Below, piece by piece: positions 37,784-47,613 of a stretch of 64,000 bases of DNA. Below the pieces are notes generated by a model. That model searched no databases. It had not been told where the DNA came from and worked only from the letters and a program-made list of their open reading frames with translations. The position numbers were made by a program, and so were the translations under genes. The DNA is from Oscillospiraceae bacterium (GTDB lineage Bacteria; Bacillota; Clostridia; Oscillospirales; Ruminococcaceae): NCBI GenBank assembly GCA_015067215.1, contig SVMW01000006.1, positions 1-64,000 on the forward strand. The letters run 5' to 3'. The stretch's first letter is position 1. Each line of letters starts with the position of its first letter.

Positions 37784-37836
37784 TTATATACTTTGTTAAG
37801 GCCTTTTGTGCCATAGCGATAAAACCATTACAGAAG

Positions 37837-38448
37837 GTGATTGCCATTTTTACCGGGAATTTATATGAAAACAAAGCCTTTGACAGCATAACAGCAGAGG
37901 ACAGGGCGTTTAAAAACATAACCTTTAAAAACTGCAGTTTTAAAAGCTGCATCTTTTCCCATTCGGAATTTACAAACTGCATTTTTGAAAAATGCAGTTT
38001 TTACGGAATAAAATTCAATGGGGTAAAGTTTGACAAAACCGCATTTCTCAACTGCAAAATCAGTTTTTGCAGTCTGTTTGGTGCAGTGTATGATTTCTGC
38101 AAACTTACAGGCAGTTATTTTTCCGACTGCGACTTTGCCACAGTGACAATAAATGGCGGCAACTGGAGTTATACAGGGCTTAACTATGCTGATTTTTCAA
38201 AAAAGAATCTTGAAAACGTCAACTTTTCCAATGCAGACCTTCAGCGTGCGGATTTTTCCAAAGCCAAGCTGCGCAGATGCAATTTTACCGATGCGGTGCT
38301 GTCCAATGCAACCTTTGCGGGGGCAGATATAAGAGACAACACCTTTAACGGAATTGATATAAAAACAGTAAATCTTAAAAACGCCTATATCGATTTGGCT
38401 CTTGCAGTCACCATTGCCGAATGTCACGGCGCAAGATGTTATTACTGA
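37837..38448 (+). CDS. Pentapeptide repeat protein (GTG start)
   Basis: A(D/N)LXX/[F]-type repeats: 'NADLQRADFSKAKLRRCNFTDAVLSNATFAGADIRDNTF'. Confidence 0.9.
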   Translation: MIAIFTGNLYENKAFDSITAEDRAFKNITFKNCSFKSCIFSHSEFTNCIFEKCSFYGIKFNGVKFDKTAFLNCKISFCSLFGAVYDFCKLTGSYFSDCDFATVTINGGNWSYTGLNYADFSKKNLENVNFSNADLQRADFSKAKLRRCNFTDAVLSNATFAGADIRDNTFNGIDIKTVNLKNAYIDLALAVTIAECHGARCYY

Positions 38449-38483
38449 TTTCATCTGAACAGATAACGGAATATAAAAATAAA

Positions 38484-38520
38484 GACTCCTGTCAGTTTGT
38501 ACTGACGGGAGTCTGTTGTT
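38484..38520. terminator. Bidirectional terminator
   Basis: AGACTCCtGTCAG...CTGACgGGAGTCT between convergent genes. Confidence 0.8.
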
Positions 38521-38540
38521 TTGTATAAAACAGTAAAGGT

Positions 38541-39161
38541 TTATTTTACAATATATTTTTCAAGTGCAGTTTTCATTGCAGCAACATCTGCACTGTTATC
38601 TGCTGCATATTTCTGGCCTGAAAGCACATCCTGTGCATCACCTAAAGTGTATGCAGGAGCGTTTTTGCCAAGATACAGGGTTGTTTTGCTGAAAGGGAAT
38701 ACCACAAAGCTGTCTGCGCTGCCGCCTTTAACCTTTTCGGCTTTGTAAATGTCCTTGAAAAATCTTACGCTGCCGCCCAGCTGTCTTACAGGGTTTTCAA
38801 AGTATTCCTTGTGGCTGAGAGTTGTGTTTGGCACACAAAGCCAGTTGACGTCGTTTACACCGCCGTAAATATCGCCTTTTGCATAACAGGCTTTGATGCC
38901 TACTGTGCCATAGCCGGACAAAAGAACAACATCAAAGGAAAATTTTTCGCCGTTGAATTCAAAAGTTACGTTTTCCATAACTTCATAGTTTTTAAGCACG
39001 GCAATGCGGTGCATTGTGCGGCTGAAAGCAGTTTTTGCGCTGTCCTGTTTCTGCCTGTTTTTAAAAAAGTTGCTGTCGCCTGTATACAGGGCAAATCCTG
39101 CAAAAGCGAGTACAAGCAGAATGCCTGCAAACAGAATGATAAACAAATTGTTGAGTGTCAT
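38541..39161 (-). CDS. Membrane-anchored NERD-like (nuclease-related) domain protein, apparently degenerate
   Basis: N-term TM; 'FSFDVVLLSGYGTVGIKACYAKGDIYGG' resembles NERD core with active-site changes. Confidence 0.5.
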   Translation of the reverse strand: MTLNNLFIILFAGILLVLAFAGFALYTGDSNFFKNRQKQDSAKTAFSRTMHRIAVLKNYEVMENVTFEFNGEKFSFDVVLLSGYGTVGIKACYAKGDIYGGVNDVNWLCVPNTTLSHKEYFENPVRQLGGSVRFFKDIYKAEKVKGGSADSFVVFPFSKTTLYLGKNAPAYTLGDAQDVLSGQKYAADNSADVAAMKTALEKYIVK

Positions 39162-39179
39162 AAATAATCTCCTGATATT

Positions 39180-40277
39180 TTATTCCAGAGGTGTTTTGCT
39201 GGTTATACCGCAGCTTTCAAGATAATTTTCAAAACCGCGGGTTTTTTTTATGGTTCCGTCGTTCAGAACAATAATACATTCTGCGTCGCTGATGGTGTCA
39301 ATAAAATCAATTGCTTCCTGTTCGTCCAGCATAAAAATTGCTGTGGACAAAACGTCGGCAACACCTGAATTTTCGCAAAGAATTGTGACGCCCTGATATG
39401 TGTTTTTAGGAAACAGGGTTTCAGGGTCAATCAGGTGATGGTATCTTATGCCGTCAAGCACAAAAAATCTCTGGTAACCGCCTGAACATACTATGGATGT
39501 TCCGTTTGCAACATATGCCAGGTCAATATTGCCGCCAACCATATTGTAGTTTACGTCAACTGCAGGGTTCTGAATGCCTATGCCCCAGCGGGTTCTGCCG
39601 TCTTTTGGTGCACCTACAACCTTTACGTTGCCCCCGGCGGAAATTGCAAAGCTGTCATAGTTTTCGGCAAGTTTATTGGCAATAAGTTCCGTTGCATAGC
39701 CTTTTGCAACAGCACCAAGGTCAATTCTTGCTTCAGGATCAGAGATATATACTGTCATATTTTCTTTGTCCAGCACAATGCTGTCAATGGAAGTATGCTG
39801 GTTTGCTTCTTCCAGCTTTGACATTTCAGGCAGCACAGGAGTTCCAAACTCCGCATTGCTTCTTACATCGTGCCAGATTTTAAGCACACTGCCCATTGCA
39901 ACATTTACCTTGCCATTGGTTTTGTAGTACCAGTCAATACTGAACTCAATAAGATTAAACAGGTCTTCGCTGACCTTTACAGGTGCAATGCCTGCATTGT
40001 CATTGATGGTTTTGGCATTGTTAAGGTCCGGATAATTGTTGTAAATATCATACAGCTGGTTAAGACGGGTATATTCGTTTTGTGCTGTCTCCATAAATTC
40101 ATCAAAATCTGCCTGGGATTTCTGATAGCTTACAATGGAGATAATGGTGTCAAAACTGTCCCAGATGGTGCCGGTGTATTTGTCATACATCACCTTTTCG
40201 CTGCAGCCTGAAAAAAGTGACAGTGACAATATTGCGGTGAGTAACAGGGATGTGGTGCGTTTTAAATTAAGTTTCAT
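39180..40277 (-). CDS. apbE: FAD:protein FMN transferase (ApbE), lipoprotein
   Basis: Lipobox 'LFSGCSE'; 'IDLGAVAKGYATELIANKL', 'SAGGNVKVVG', 'HHLIDPET'. Confidence 0.93.
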   Translation of the reverse strand: MKLNLKRTTSLLLTAILSLSLFSGCSEKVMYDKYTGTIWDSFDTIISIVSYQKSQADFDEFMETAQNEYTRLNQLYDIYNNYPDLNNAKTINDNAGIAPVKVSEDLFNLIEFSIDWYYKTNGKVNVAMGSVLKIWHDVRSNAEFGTPVLPEMSKLEEANQHTSIDSIVLDKENMTVYISDPEARIDLGAVAKGYATELIANKLAENYDSFAISAGGNVKVVGAPKDGRTRWGIGIQNPAVDVNYNMVGGNIDLAYVANGTSIVCSGGYQRFFVLDGIRYHHLIDPETLFPKNTYQGVTILCENSGVADVLSTAIFMLDEQEAIDFIDTISDAECIIVLNDGTIKKTRGFENYLESCGITSKTPLE

Positions 40278-40941
40278 TCTGACCCTCCGGATAAACGGCG
40301 ATAAGCCCTTTTATTTTGATACCGTCATTCATAAACATCTGTTCATGTTCGGTGATAATGTTGTCTGGCAGTGAAGATTGTGTCATATCATAGGTGATAA
40401 AGGAAATTTCAAAACCGCTTTCCTTAAAATAATCAAGGCTTTCTGCAAAAAGTTCATCATCATCGGTTTTGAAATAAATTTCGCCGCCCTTTTTAAGAAA
40501 CTTTTTGTAGTTGTTAAGCTGCTTTGTATGTGTCAGACGGCGTTTTTTGTGGCGGTCTTTCGGCCACGGATTGCAGAAGTTGATGTAAATTCTGCTGAAG
40601 ATATCTTCTTCACTTATAATAAGTGCAATTCTTTCAATGTCAAAGGTGCACATGCGGATGTTGTCTGTTGTGCGGTTAGCCATCATATACTGATGCTGTA
40701 CATTTCTGTTGGCATAACCCAACATATCGCTTTTAATGTCTATTGCCAGAAAGTTTATATGTGGGTTTTTAACCGCTTTCTGTGCAATGAATGTGCCGCG
40801 GCCTGCACCAAGCTCAAGGTGCATTTCCTGCTTTTTATCAAAAGCGGACTGCCATTTGCCGTAAAACTCGTGAGGGTTGCGGATGTATATGCTGCTTTCA
40901 TCAAGTTCAGGCTGTGCCCATGGTTTGTGACGTATTCTCAT
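40267..40941 (-). CDS. trmB: tRNA (guanine-N7)-methyltransferase
   Basis: 'LELGAGRGTFIAQKAVKNPHINFLAIDIKSDML', 'NFCNPWPKDRHKKRRLTH'. Confidence 0.95.
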   Translation of the reverse strand: MRIRHKPWAQPELDESSIYIRNPHEFYGKWQSAFDKKQEMHLELGAGRGTFIAQKAVKNPHINFLAIDIKSDMLGYANRNVQHQYMMANRTTDNIRMCTFDIERIALIISEEDIFSRIYINFCNPWPKDRHKKRRLTHTKQLNNYKKFLKKGGEIYFKTDDDELFAESLDYFKESGFEISFITYDMTQSSLPDNIITEHEQMFMNDGIKIKGLIAVYPEGQNET

Positions 40942-40948
40942 ATTTGTG

Positions 40949-42358
40949 TTATGCCTTTCTTTTCCTTAATAAGCTTCTTAAAAGCTGTTTTGCAAACACC
41001 AGCAGCGCTCTTGTGTTAAGAGCAATTATCACAAGGGTGATAACTGCGCAGTACACAATGTAATGTGTGATATCTGCAATCATAATATAGCTCATACCGC
41101 CCATAAGTGCCACGTTGAGCAGCATCTGTACAGGGGATATGTTGATGTTGATAAATTTCTTTGTGTTTACCGCACGGAGAACAAAAACCACAACATAGCT
41201 TGCAAATGTTGCAATTGCTGCACCCTGTGCGCCCATTTTCGGAATTAATACAAGGTTCAGTGCAACGTTGGTAACTGCACCTGCCATCATTGTTGCAAGG
41301 TTAAGCCCGCCGCGTTTTTCCACCATATAAATGCTGGACATGAACCCTGAAAAACAGGAGAAGATGGTTGCCATTATAAGCACAGGAACAAACTGCCATG
41401 CATCAAAATAGGCTTTGTCTGCAAGCAGGCTGATAAGCGGCTTACACAACAGGATAATGCCTGCACCGCCTATAAAAACAACGCTCTGGTATGCTTTGAA
41501 CACATTGCCGAAGAACCGGCTGGTGTGTCCTGCACCGCTTTCCTTTACCGCGGAAATCTGCCACGCTTCAGTGAAAATTGTAGCAAAAACATTGATGATA
41601 CTTGGAAGTTTATAACTTATATCATAAATGCCGTTTACTGTATTTCCGCAGAAATATGCGACAAGATAACGGTCGCTCACATTGGTAATCCACCAGGCAA
41701 CGCTGGCAGGAATAAGGGGAATGCAGTAGCTGAGCATCTCCTTTGCCACGGCCTTGTTGAGCTTTGACAGGTCAAAGTATTTCCACACGCCTGCAATTAC
41801 CGACAGGAAAACCACGCTTAAAAAGTCTGCACCGATGATTGCACCGATATATCCCATTGCGCCCCATTTGAACTTGAGCAGGAACACACATACAAGAATA
41901 AGGGTGTTCACTGTGGCAAGTATGCCGTCAAAAGCGTACAGCTTGGTGTAGGTTTTTGCTCTTACAAACTGCTGCACAAGGGTGCGGCTGCAGCTCATAA
42001 GCAGATAGAGGTACAAAAGCCAGATATATTTGTGGATAAACTCCACCTTGTTCAGAAGCGGGAAAAAGCACAGCAGAATCACATAGCCTGCAGCCAGAGT
42101 AAGTGCTGCGGTTGTAAAAACTGTTTTTTTGGAATATTTGTCGTCAAGGCCAAAACGGATAATGCTGTTGCTTATGCCAAGGCTTACCAGCGGTATCAGC
42201 AGATTTGCTGTCTGCATCATAAGGCTTACATCGCTGTTTTCGGCAGGTGACAAAACTGCTGTGTATATAGGCATCAGCAAAAAAACAAGGAACTTGCTGC
42301 TGAAGCTGCTTATGAAGAACAGTACTGTATTGGAAAACAGAAATTTATATCTATTCAT
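40949..42358 (-). CDS. Polysaccharide flippase (Wzx/MVF-like)
   Basis: 'SSKFLVFLLMPIYTAVLSPAENSDVSLMMQTANLLIPLVSLGISNSIIRFG', 12+ TM. Confidence 0.9.
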   Translation of the reverse strand: MNRYKFLFSNTVLFFISSFSSKFLVFLLMPIYTAVLSPAENSDVSLMMQTANLLIPLVSLGISNSIIRFGLDDKYSKKTVFTTAALTLAAGYVILLCFFPLLNKVEFIHKYIWLLYLYLLMSCSRTLVQQFVRAKTYTKLYAFDGILATVNTLILVCVFLLKFKWGAMGYIGAIIGADFLSVVFLSVIAGVWKYFDLSKLNKAVAKEMLSYCIPLIPASVAWWITNVSDRYLVAYFCGNTVNGIYDISYKLPSIINVFATIFTEAWQISAVKESGAGHTSRFFGNVFKAYQSVVFIGGAGIILLCKPLISLLADKAYFDAWQFVPVLIMATIFSCFSGFMSSIYMVEKRGGLNLATMMAGAVTNVALNLVLIPKMGAQGAAIATFASYVVVFVLRAVNTKKFININISPVQMLLNVALMGGMSYIMIADITHYIVYCAVITLVIIALNTRALLVFAKQLLRSLLRKRKA

Positions 42359-42598
42359 CAGATAATACCCTTTATGCCGGCGGGAAAACCCCACCAGACT
42401 GTTTGAATTGTGTTCAGGGTGCATTTACGCACTATAACCATTATAATATACCATAAAAGCAGATGTTTTGCAATTTTATAAGCATGAAATATTTATTAAA
42501 CTTTATTATTATGCACGGCAACCGGACAAAAGTTGCAACAAAGGTTTTGTTATGATAAAATTAAATGTCAGATAAACATTTCTTTTACAGGAGAAATT

Positions 42599-43591
42599 AT
42601 GAAAGCTAGTATTATTATTCCAAACCTGAACGGTGAAGGCTGGATTGAGGATTCCATACGCAGCTGTATCAATCAGCAGTTCGATGGAGAATATGAAATT
42701 ATAATTATCGACAACGGCTCAAAAGACCGTTCAGTTGAAATTATCGAAAACTGCGCAAAGGATTTTAAAAACTTTGTGCTGATAAAAAATGACACAAACA
42801 CAGGCTTTGCCCCTGCGGTAAACCAGGGTATCCGTGCATCCAAAGCAGAATATGCGGTTATGTTCAACAATGATGCTTTTGCTGAACCTGACTGGCTGCA
42901 GACCCTTGTGGATACAGCAGACAGCGATAAAAATATATTTTCGGTAGGCGGACTTATGGTGCAGCACTTTAACCGTCATCTTGCCGATGATGCCAGCGAC
43001 TATGTTCCGCTGTTCGGCTGGACCTGCAAACGCGGTGACGGGCTGAAACGTGAGCGATACAACAAGATGGAACGTGTGTTCTCCAACTGCGGCGGTGCGG
43101 CACTTTACCGCCGAAGCATTCTTGACGAAATAGGATATTTTGACGAAAGCTTTTTTGCCTACGGCGAAGATGTTGACCTGGGCTGGCGCGGCAACAATGC
43201 GGGATACAAAAACATATATAACCCAAAAGCTGTGTGCTACCACATCTGCAGTGCCACAACAGGGGGCAGATACAACGATTTCAAGGCGGAAAAAAGCGGG
43301 CAGAACACCATTCTGCTGCTGTACAAAAACCAGCCGCTGCTTATGCTGATATTCAACTTTATCTTTCAGTTTATCGGTTATCTGCCAAAGGTGGCAATGT
43401 ACTATGCACGGGGCTACGGGAAACCGTTTATGAAAGGCACAAAACAGGGCTTTGCAATGATGAAGGATACAAAAAAATATCCTTTCAAATGGAAAAACCT
43501 TGGCAGCTACCTGTGGGTGGAATGGACAATGTTCAAGCATTGCTTTACCTATGTAAACTACCGCATAAGAAGATATCTGGGCAAAATTTAA
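42599..43591 (+). CDS. Glycosyltransferase family 2
   Basis: 'ASIIIPNLNGEGWIEDSIRSCINQ...IIIDNGSKDRSVEI', 'FNNDAFAEPDWL', 'FFAYGEDVDLGWRG'. Confidence 0.94.
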   Translation: MKASIIIPNLNGEGWIEDSIRSCINQQFDGEYEIIIIDNGSKDRSVEIIENCAKDFKNFVLIKNDTNTGFAPAVNQGIRASKAEYAVMFNNDAFAEPDWLQTLVDTADSDKNIFSVGGLMVQHFNRHLADDASDYVPLFGWTCKRGDGLKRERYNKMERVFSNCGGAALYRRSILDEIGYFDESFFAYGEDVDLGWRGNNAGYKNIYNPKAVCYHICSATTGGRYNDFKAEKSGQNTILLLYKNQPLLMLIFNFIFQFIGYLPKVAMYYARGYGKPFMKGTKQGFAMMKDTKKYPFKWKNLGSYLWVEWTMFKHCFTYVNYRIRRYLGKI

Positions 43592-43601
43592 TACAGAAAA
43601 T

Positions 43602-43640
43602 ATACCCGTCAGATTAAAATGTTCTGACGGGTATTTGTTT
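43602..43640 (+). terminator. Terminator of glycosyltransferase gene
   Basis: ATACCCGTCAGA...TCTGACGGGTAT-TTGTTTTT. Confidence 0.88.
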
Positions 43641-43666
43641 TTATTGATATATAATTTTAATTTGTT

Positions 43667-44656
43667 TTACATCACATCGTGCAGAAGCTTTGTAGGTACA
43701 CCGTTTTGGGTGAAAAACTCTGTCACATTGTTAAAATATGTTTTGTTGTCCACCACATAGCAAAGGCCGTGGTCGGCGTCTTTTATCGTTACAAGTCGCT
43801 TTGGACAGCTGCAGATATCATAAAGTTTCCGGCTCATACAGCACGGAACAAAATTGTCGTTTTCGCCGTGGAAAAATATTACGGGCAAAGTGCAGCTTTC
43901 TGCAGCATCCATCGGAGAATATTCATCCACATCAAAATGGCCGAACAGTTTTGCGCCAAGCTTAATAAAGGGATAAAGCAGGTCAGCCGGCAGTTTCATA
44001 TCCCTGCTGCATTTTTTTATAATATCCTTTGCAGAGGTAAAACCGCAGTCAAAAAGCACCCCTTTCACATTGGACGGCAAAGGCTTGCCTGCTGCCATAA
44101 GCACTGTTGCAGCCCCCATGGAAATGCCTGTCAGCACAAACTGTGCATCCTTGCCGAAATGTTTGCAGGCAAAATCCACCCAGCTTAAGCAGTCGCGGTG
44201 TTCGTTGACGCCAAAGGTTATCACATTGCCTTCGCTTTCGCCGCTTGTGCGCTGGTCAATCAGCAGCACATTGCGCCCAAGTGCAAAACAGCGCTGTACC
44301 CCGCCGCTTAAATCCCTTTCGGCACTGCCGCGGTATCCGTGAAACATTATTTCAGTCACAGCGTTTTTGTCCACTTCAAAATATTTTGCGTGCAAAGTGA
44401 GACCGTCAAAGGATTTTATGTAAAAATCTTGGTGGTGCATTGAGCGGGTCTGCACTATCCATTTTTTCATTATATCGTGATACGGCTCGTATTCAGCCCC
44501 TTCAGGCACAGGCAGTACACTGGGGTCGGGCTGTTCCTTCCTTGGTGCATAAAACACAATGCGGAAACAGATATATGATATAAGCACCACTGCAACAGCA
44601 ATGATTGCAGCGGTGATAAGCAGTTTTACAGCCATGGCAAAAACTCCTTTAAACAA
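43667..44656 (-). CDS. Membrane-anchored alpha/beta hydrolase
   Basis: 'FHGYRGSAERDLSGGVQRC', 'LTGISMGAATVLMA', 'FFHGENDNFVP'. Confidence 0.9.
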   Translation of the reverse strand: MFKGVFAMAVKLLITAAIIAVAVVLISYICFRIVFYAPRKEQPDPSVLPVPEGAEYEPYHDIMKKWIVQTRSMHHQDFYIKSFDGLTLHAKYFEVDKNAVTEIMFHGYRGSAERDLSGGVQRCFALGRNVLLIDQRTSGESEGNVITFGVNEHRDCLSWVDFACKHFGKDAQFVLTGISMGAATVLMAAGKPLPSNVKGVLFDCGFTSAKDIIKKCSRDMKLPADLLYPFIKLGAKLFGHFDVDEYSPMDAAESCTLPVIFFHGENDNFVPCCMSRKLYDICSCPKRLVTIKDADHGLCYVVDNKTYFNNVTEFFTQNGVPTKLLHDVM

Positions 44657-44699
44657 AATCTGTGACTATTATACACCTTAAAATATAATTTTGTGTGAA

Positions 44700-44737
44700 A
44701 AAATAAAAGTGAGTATCGGCTGATACTCACTTTTGTT
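44700..44737 (-). terminator. Terminator of 44741-45325 gene
   Basis: AAAAGTGAGTATC-ggct-GATACTCACTTTT. Confidence 0.85.
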
Positions 44738-44740
44738 GTT

Positions 44741-45325
44741 CTATTTTGCAAGTGCTTTGTCCAGAGCTGTCTGAATTTCTTTAAGGTCGCTGCCTTTAAA
44801 ACAGGTGCTCTGTTCTGCTTCGCCCCAGAAATAGCCGTTGGAACTGCCTTCGTGCAGGATGCCGGAGTTGAGCAGCATAATCATAACATCTTCTTCATCG
44901 GATATTGTTCCGTCAAAGTTAAGTGTTTCCTGTTCATAAGTAATACTGTCATAAATATTGCCTGTTTTGTTGTCGGCAATAAACAGAATTCTGTCATTGC
45001 CAACAGTTTCGCCGTTGGAAACATATGCGATTTCTGCTTTTACGTTGCACAATACAAGGTCAACTGCAAAGCCTTCAACATCATCACATTTAAGTGTGTA
45101 TGCCGCAAACATTTCAGGTGCGGATGGCTCACTGACAAAAGTGTCCTGATAAAGCTTTACACCGTCAGTGTAGGTGCTGCCTGTAAAAAAGTTGGTTGCC
45201 GCCGCAATAACAAGCTGTTTTTCGCTGTCGGATGCTTCGGTTTTTTCGATTTTTGGTTCACTGCCACAAGATGCAAAGCAAAGGCAAAGCACCGCGGACA
45301 GAACAACTGCCATAAATTTTTTCAT
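44741..45325 (-). CDS. Hypothetical lipoprotein
   Basis: Lipobox 'LCFASCGSE'. Confidence 0.8.
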   Translation of the reverse strand: MKKFMAVVLSAVLCLCFASCGSEPKIEKTEASDSEKQLVIAAATNFFTGSTYTDGVKLYQDTFVSEPSAPEMFAAYTLKCDDVEGFAVDLVLCNVKAEIAYVSNGETVGNDRILFIADNKTGNIYDSITYEQETLNFDGTISDEEDVMIMLLNSGILHEGSSNGYFWGEAEQSTCFKGSDLKEIQTALDKALAK

Positions 45326-45450
45326 AAGCTTCTCCTTGAGAATATGATTTTTTATGTAAATAATTTTACTCCATTATAAATAGTTGTCAACAAAAAACTG
45401 GTATGCAATCATAAGAAATTACATAGCAGTTTTATTTGCAGTATTGATAT

Positions 45451-46107
45451 TTAAAAACTCATTGGCAGCACATAAATTACCACACACAGGTAATGCAGCA
45501 GAGTGCCTGTGAACACAAACAGATGCCATATGCTGTGCATATATTTGTATTTCAGCTTGTAAAACACAAGCCCGCCTGTATAGCTGAGCCCCCCTGCAAG
45601 CAAAAGCCAGAATGCAGGCCCCCACAAGGCGCGTACAATGTCTTTTATCACAACAACAACTGCCCAGCCCATAACAACATACAGTACAAGGCTTATTTTT
45701 TCGGTTTTTTCAAGGCTCACGGCATTCATTACAATGCCGCCGATTGCACACAGCCACACAATTGCTGCAACCCATACGCCTTTTGGGTTGCCCTGCAGGG
45801 CAAGCAGACAAAATGGGGTGTATGTGCCCGCAATAAGAATAAAAATGGATGTGTGGTCAAATATGCGGAAAACTTTTTTAACCTTTTCAAAAGGGAAAGC
45901 ATGGTAAAGCGTGCTCATTGTGTAAAGCACAACCATGGAAACCCCGTAAACAATGCAGGACAAAACAGCGGTCATATCGCCAAAACAGGCGGCAAGAGTA
46001 ACAATCACCGTTGCACCGATAATACTCAAAAGTGCGCCTACTCCGTGGCTTACACTGTTGAACACCTCTTCGCCAAGGGTGTATCTTTTTATTGGTTTTT
46101 CGGACAT
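45451..46107 (-). CDS. Hemolysin III family/PAQR-like membrane protein
   Basis: 'EVFNSVSHGVGALLSIIG', 'VLYTMSTLYHAF', 'FDHTSIFILIAGTYTPF', 'HSIWHLFVFTGTLLHY'. Confidence 0.93.
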   Translation of the reverse strand: MSEKPIKRYTLGEEVFNSVSHGVGALLSIIGATVIVTLAACFGDMTAVLSCIVYGVSMVVLYTMSTLYHAFPFEKVKKVFRIFDHTSIFILIAGTYTPFCLLALQGNPKGVWVAAIVWLCAIGGIVMNAVSLEKTEKISLVLYVVMGWAVVVVIKDIVRALWGPAFWLLLAGGLSYTGGLVFYKLKYKYMHSIWHLFVFTGTLLHYLCVVIYVLPMSF

Positions 46108-46358
46108 AATAAAACTTCTTTCTGTTATATGGTATTAGATATTATATAATATAGTTTTTAATATTATATCATGCAAATGTGTACAAACTGTTAACGGTTT
46201 TGCATTTTTGAAACATATGTGGTAATATATAAAAAGATATGTGCAGACCGCCGTTTGTGGCGGCAGAGCCTGTAAAAAATTATACGCACGCATGGCTGTT
46301 TATAACAGATAACATTATGGCGTTTAAATGCGAAAATTGTGTTAAAAGGAGAAAATTT

Positions 46359-46574
46359 GTGGACAAACGACTTGAAAGAATAAACTTTCTTGCAAAAAAA
46401 GCAAGGGAAGAAGGCCTTACAGAAGCTGAAAAGGCCGAACAGCAGAAACTGAGACAGGAGTATCTTGCTGATTTCCGCAACAGCTTCCGCCGTCAGCTTG
46501 AAAACACCGATATAAAATACGAAGATGGCGAAACCGTTCCGCTGACAGAATTTAAAAAGAAAAAAACCAATTAA
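46359..46574 (+). CDS. DUF896 (YnzC-like) small protein, GTG start
   Basis: 'RLERINFLAKKAREEGLTEAEKAEQQKLRQEYLADFRNSFRRQLENTDI'; aaaagga RBS. Confidence 0.92.
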   Translation: MDKRLERINFLAKKAREEGLTEAEKAEQQKLRQEYLADFRNSFRRQLENTDIKYEDGETVPLTEFKKKKTN

Positions 46575-46832
46575 ATTATTATTGTATATGTGCAGGCAGA
46601 AAGCTTTTGGCAGGCTTTCTGTCTGTTTTTTGTCATAACCCCTGTGCGCGGACAGATTTTTCAGTGTGAAATAAAACTGATCGTGCAGCGTAATTGATGC
46701 TTTTTTGTGTAAAAGCTGTGTTTGATTTGCAAAAAACAGCAAAAACACAGAATTATCACCATTTGTTAATGAATTTGTTCATAATCGTTTTAAATTGCTT
46801 AATAATTTTTTAACAACTCTTACACAAAAACG

Positions 46833-46848
46833 GGTTATACTTATAACC
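46833..46848. promoter_or_regulatory. Perfect dyad GGTTATA-CT-TATAACC, possible operator overlapping a -10
   Basis: Sequence palindrome; TATACT/TTATAC within. Confidence 0.4.
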
Positions 46849-46849
46849 G

Positions 46850-46952
46850 TAAAGCAAAGCGAAGCTTGAAGATTAATTTAGAAGTTTTTCTCTCCTCTTA
46901 ATAAAATATACTTTCCCCGAGAAAGCACCCTGCCAAAGGGTGCTTTTTCATT
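46850..46952 (+). ncRNA. Candidate orphan small RNA ending in strong terminator
   Basis: No ORF; dyad/promoter-like sequence upstream; AAAGCACCCT-gccaa-AGGGTGCTTTTTC at 3' end. Confidence 0.45.
46924..46952 (+). terminator. Intrinsic terminator
   Basis: AAAGCACCCT/AGGGTGCTTT with T-run. Confidence 0.88.
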
Positions 46953-47111
46953 TTATGTACTGTCATGTCACAGGTTTGTATACATCTCTATGTACAGGGT
47001 GCTGTCTGTGCATGCAGCTGAAATGAAAACGTGTCATAAAAATTTTCAATTTACTTTTTGACAAATCGCCCGTATAATATATTTGTAATACAATCTGAAA
47101 GGATTCAGCCG

Positions 47112-47471
47112 ATGGAAAACAAACCAAGTTGCCCTTGCTGTCAGCACAAGACACAGGTGGACTGTGCAATGGAAAATATGCCACAGGAACGGCAGATAAA
47201 TTCTCTCAGCAGTTTTTTTAAAATGCTGGGTGACCCTACAAGAATAAAAATGATGTATATTATGGCAAACGGCGAAGTTTGTGTGCAGGACATTGCAGCT
47301 GCCCTTGGAGTTACAAAATCAGCCATCAGTCATCAGCTTAGCGGACTTAAGGAAAACAAAATTGTAAAAAGTCGCCGCGACGGAAAAAATGTTTACTACT
47401 CCATTGACGACGACCATGTAAGTCAGGTTTTAAACCTTGCAATGACCCATATAAAACATCAGGATAAATAA
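47112..47471 (+). CDS. ArsR family metalloregulator with N-terminal Cys-rich CPCC motif
   Basis: 'LGDPTRIKMMYIMANGEVCVQDIAAALGVTKSAISHQLSGLKENKIVKSRRDGKNVYYSI'. Confidence 0.93.
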   Translation: MENKPSCPCCQHKTQVDCAMENMPQERQINSLSSFFKMLGDPTRIKMMYIMANGEVCVQDIAAALGVTKSAISHQLSGLKENKIVKSRRDGKNVYYSIDDDHVSQVLNLAMTHIKHQDK

Positions 47472-47613
47472 TGAATACGGAATCTGCTGCCGCTTTTGAG
47501 CGGTGCAGGTTCTTTTTTTGTTCCGGGCACTATTTGAATGTATAACATTGAATTTGATTCCGTTATAAGTTACAATAAGCGTATGTATGTAAAATAAAAC
47601 TGTATGAGGTGTT

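Noticed and set aside
47058-47111. Upstream start for the ArsR gene (TTG at 47058)
   Set aside because: TTGACA there looks like promoter sequence; ATG at 47112 begins the conserved CPCC protein with RBS aaagga upstream.
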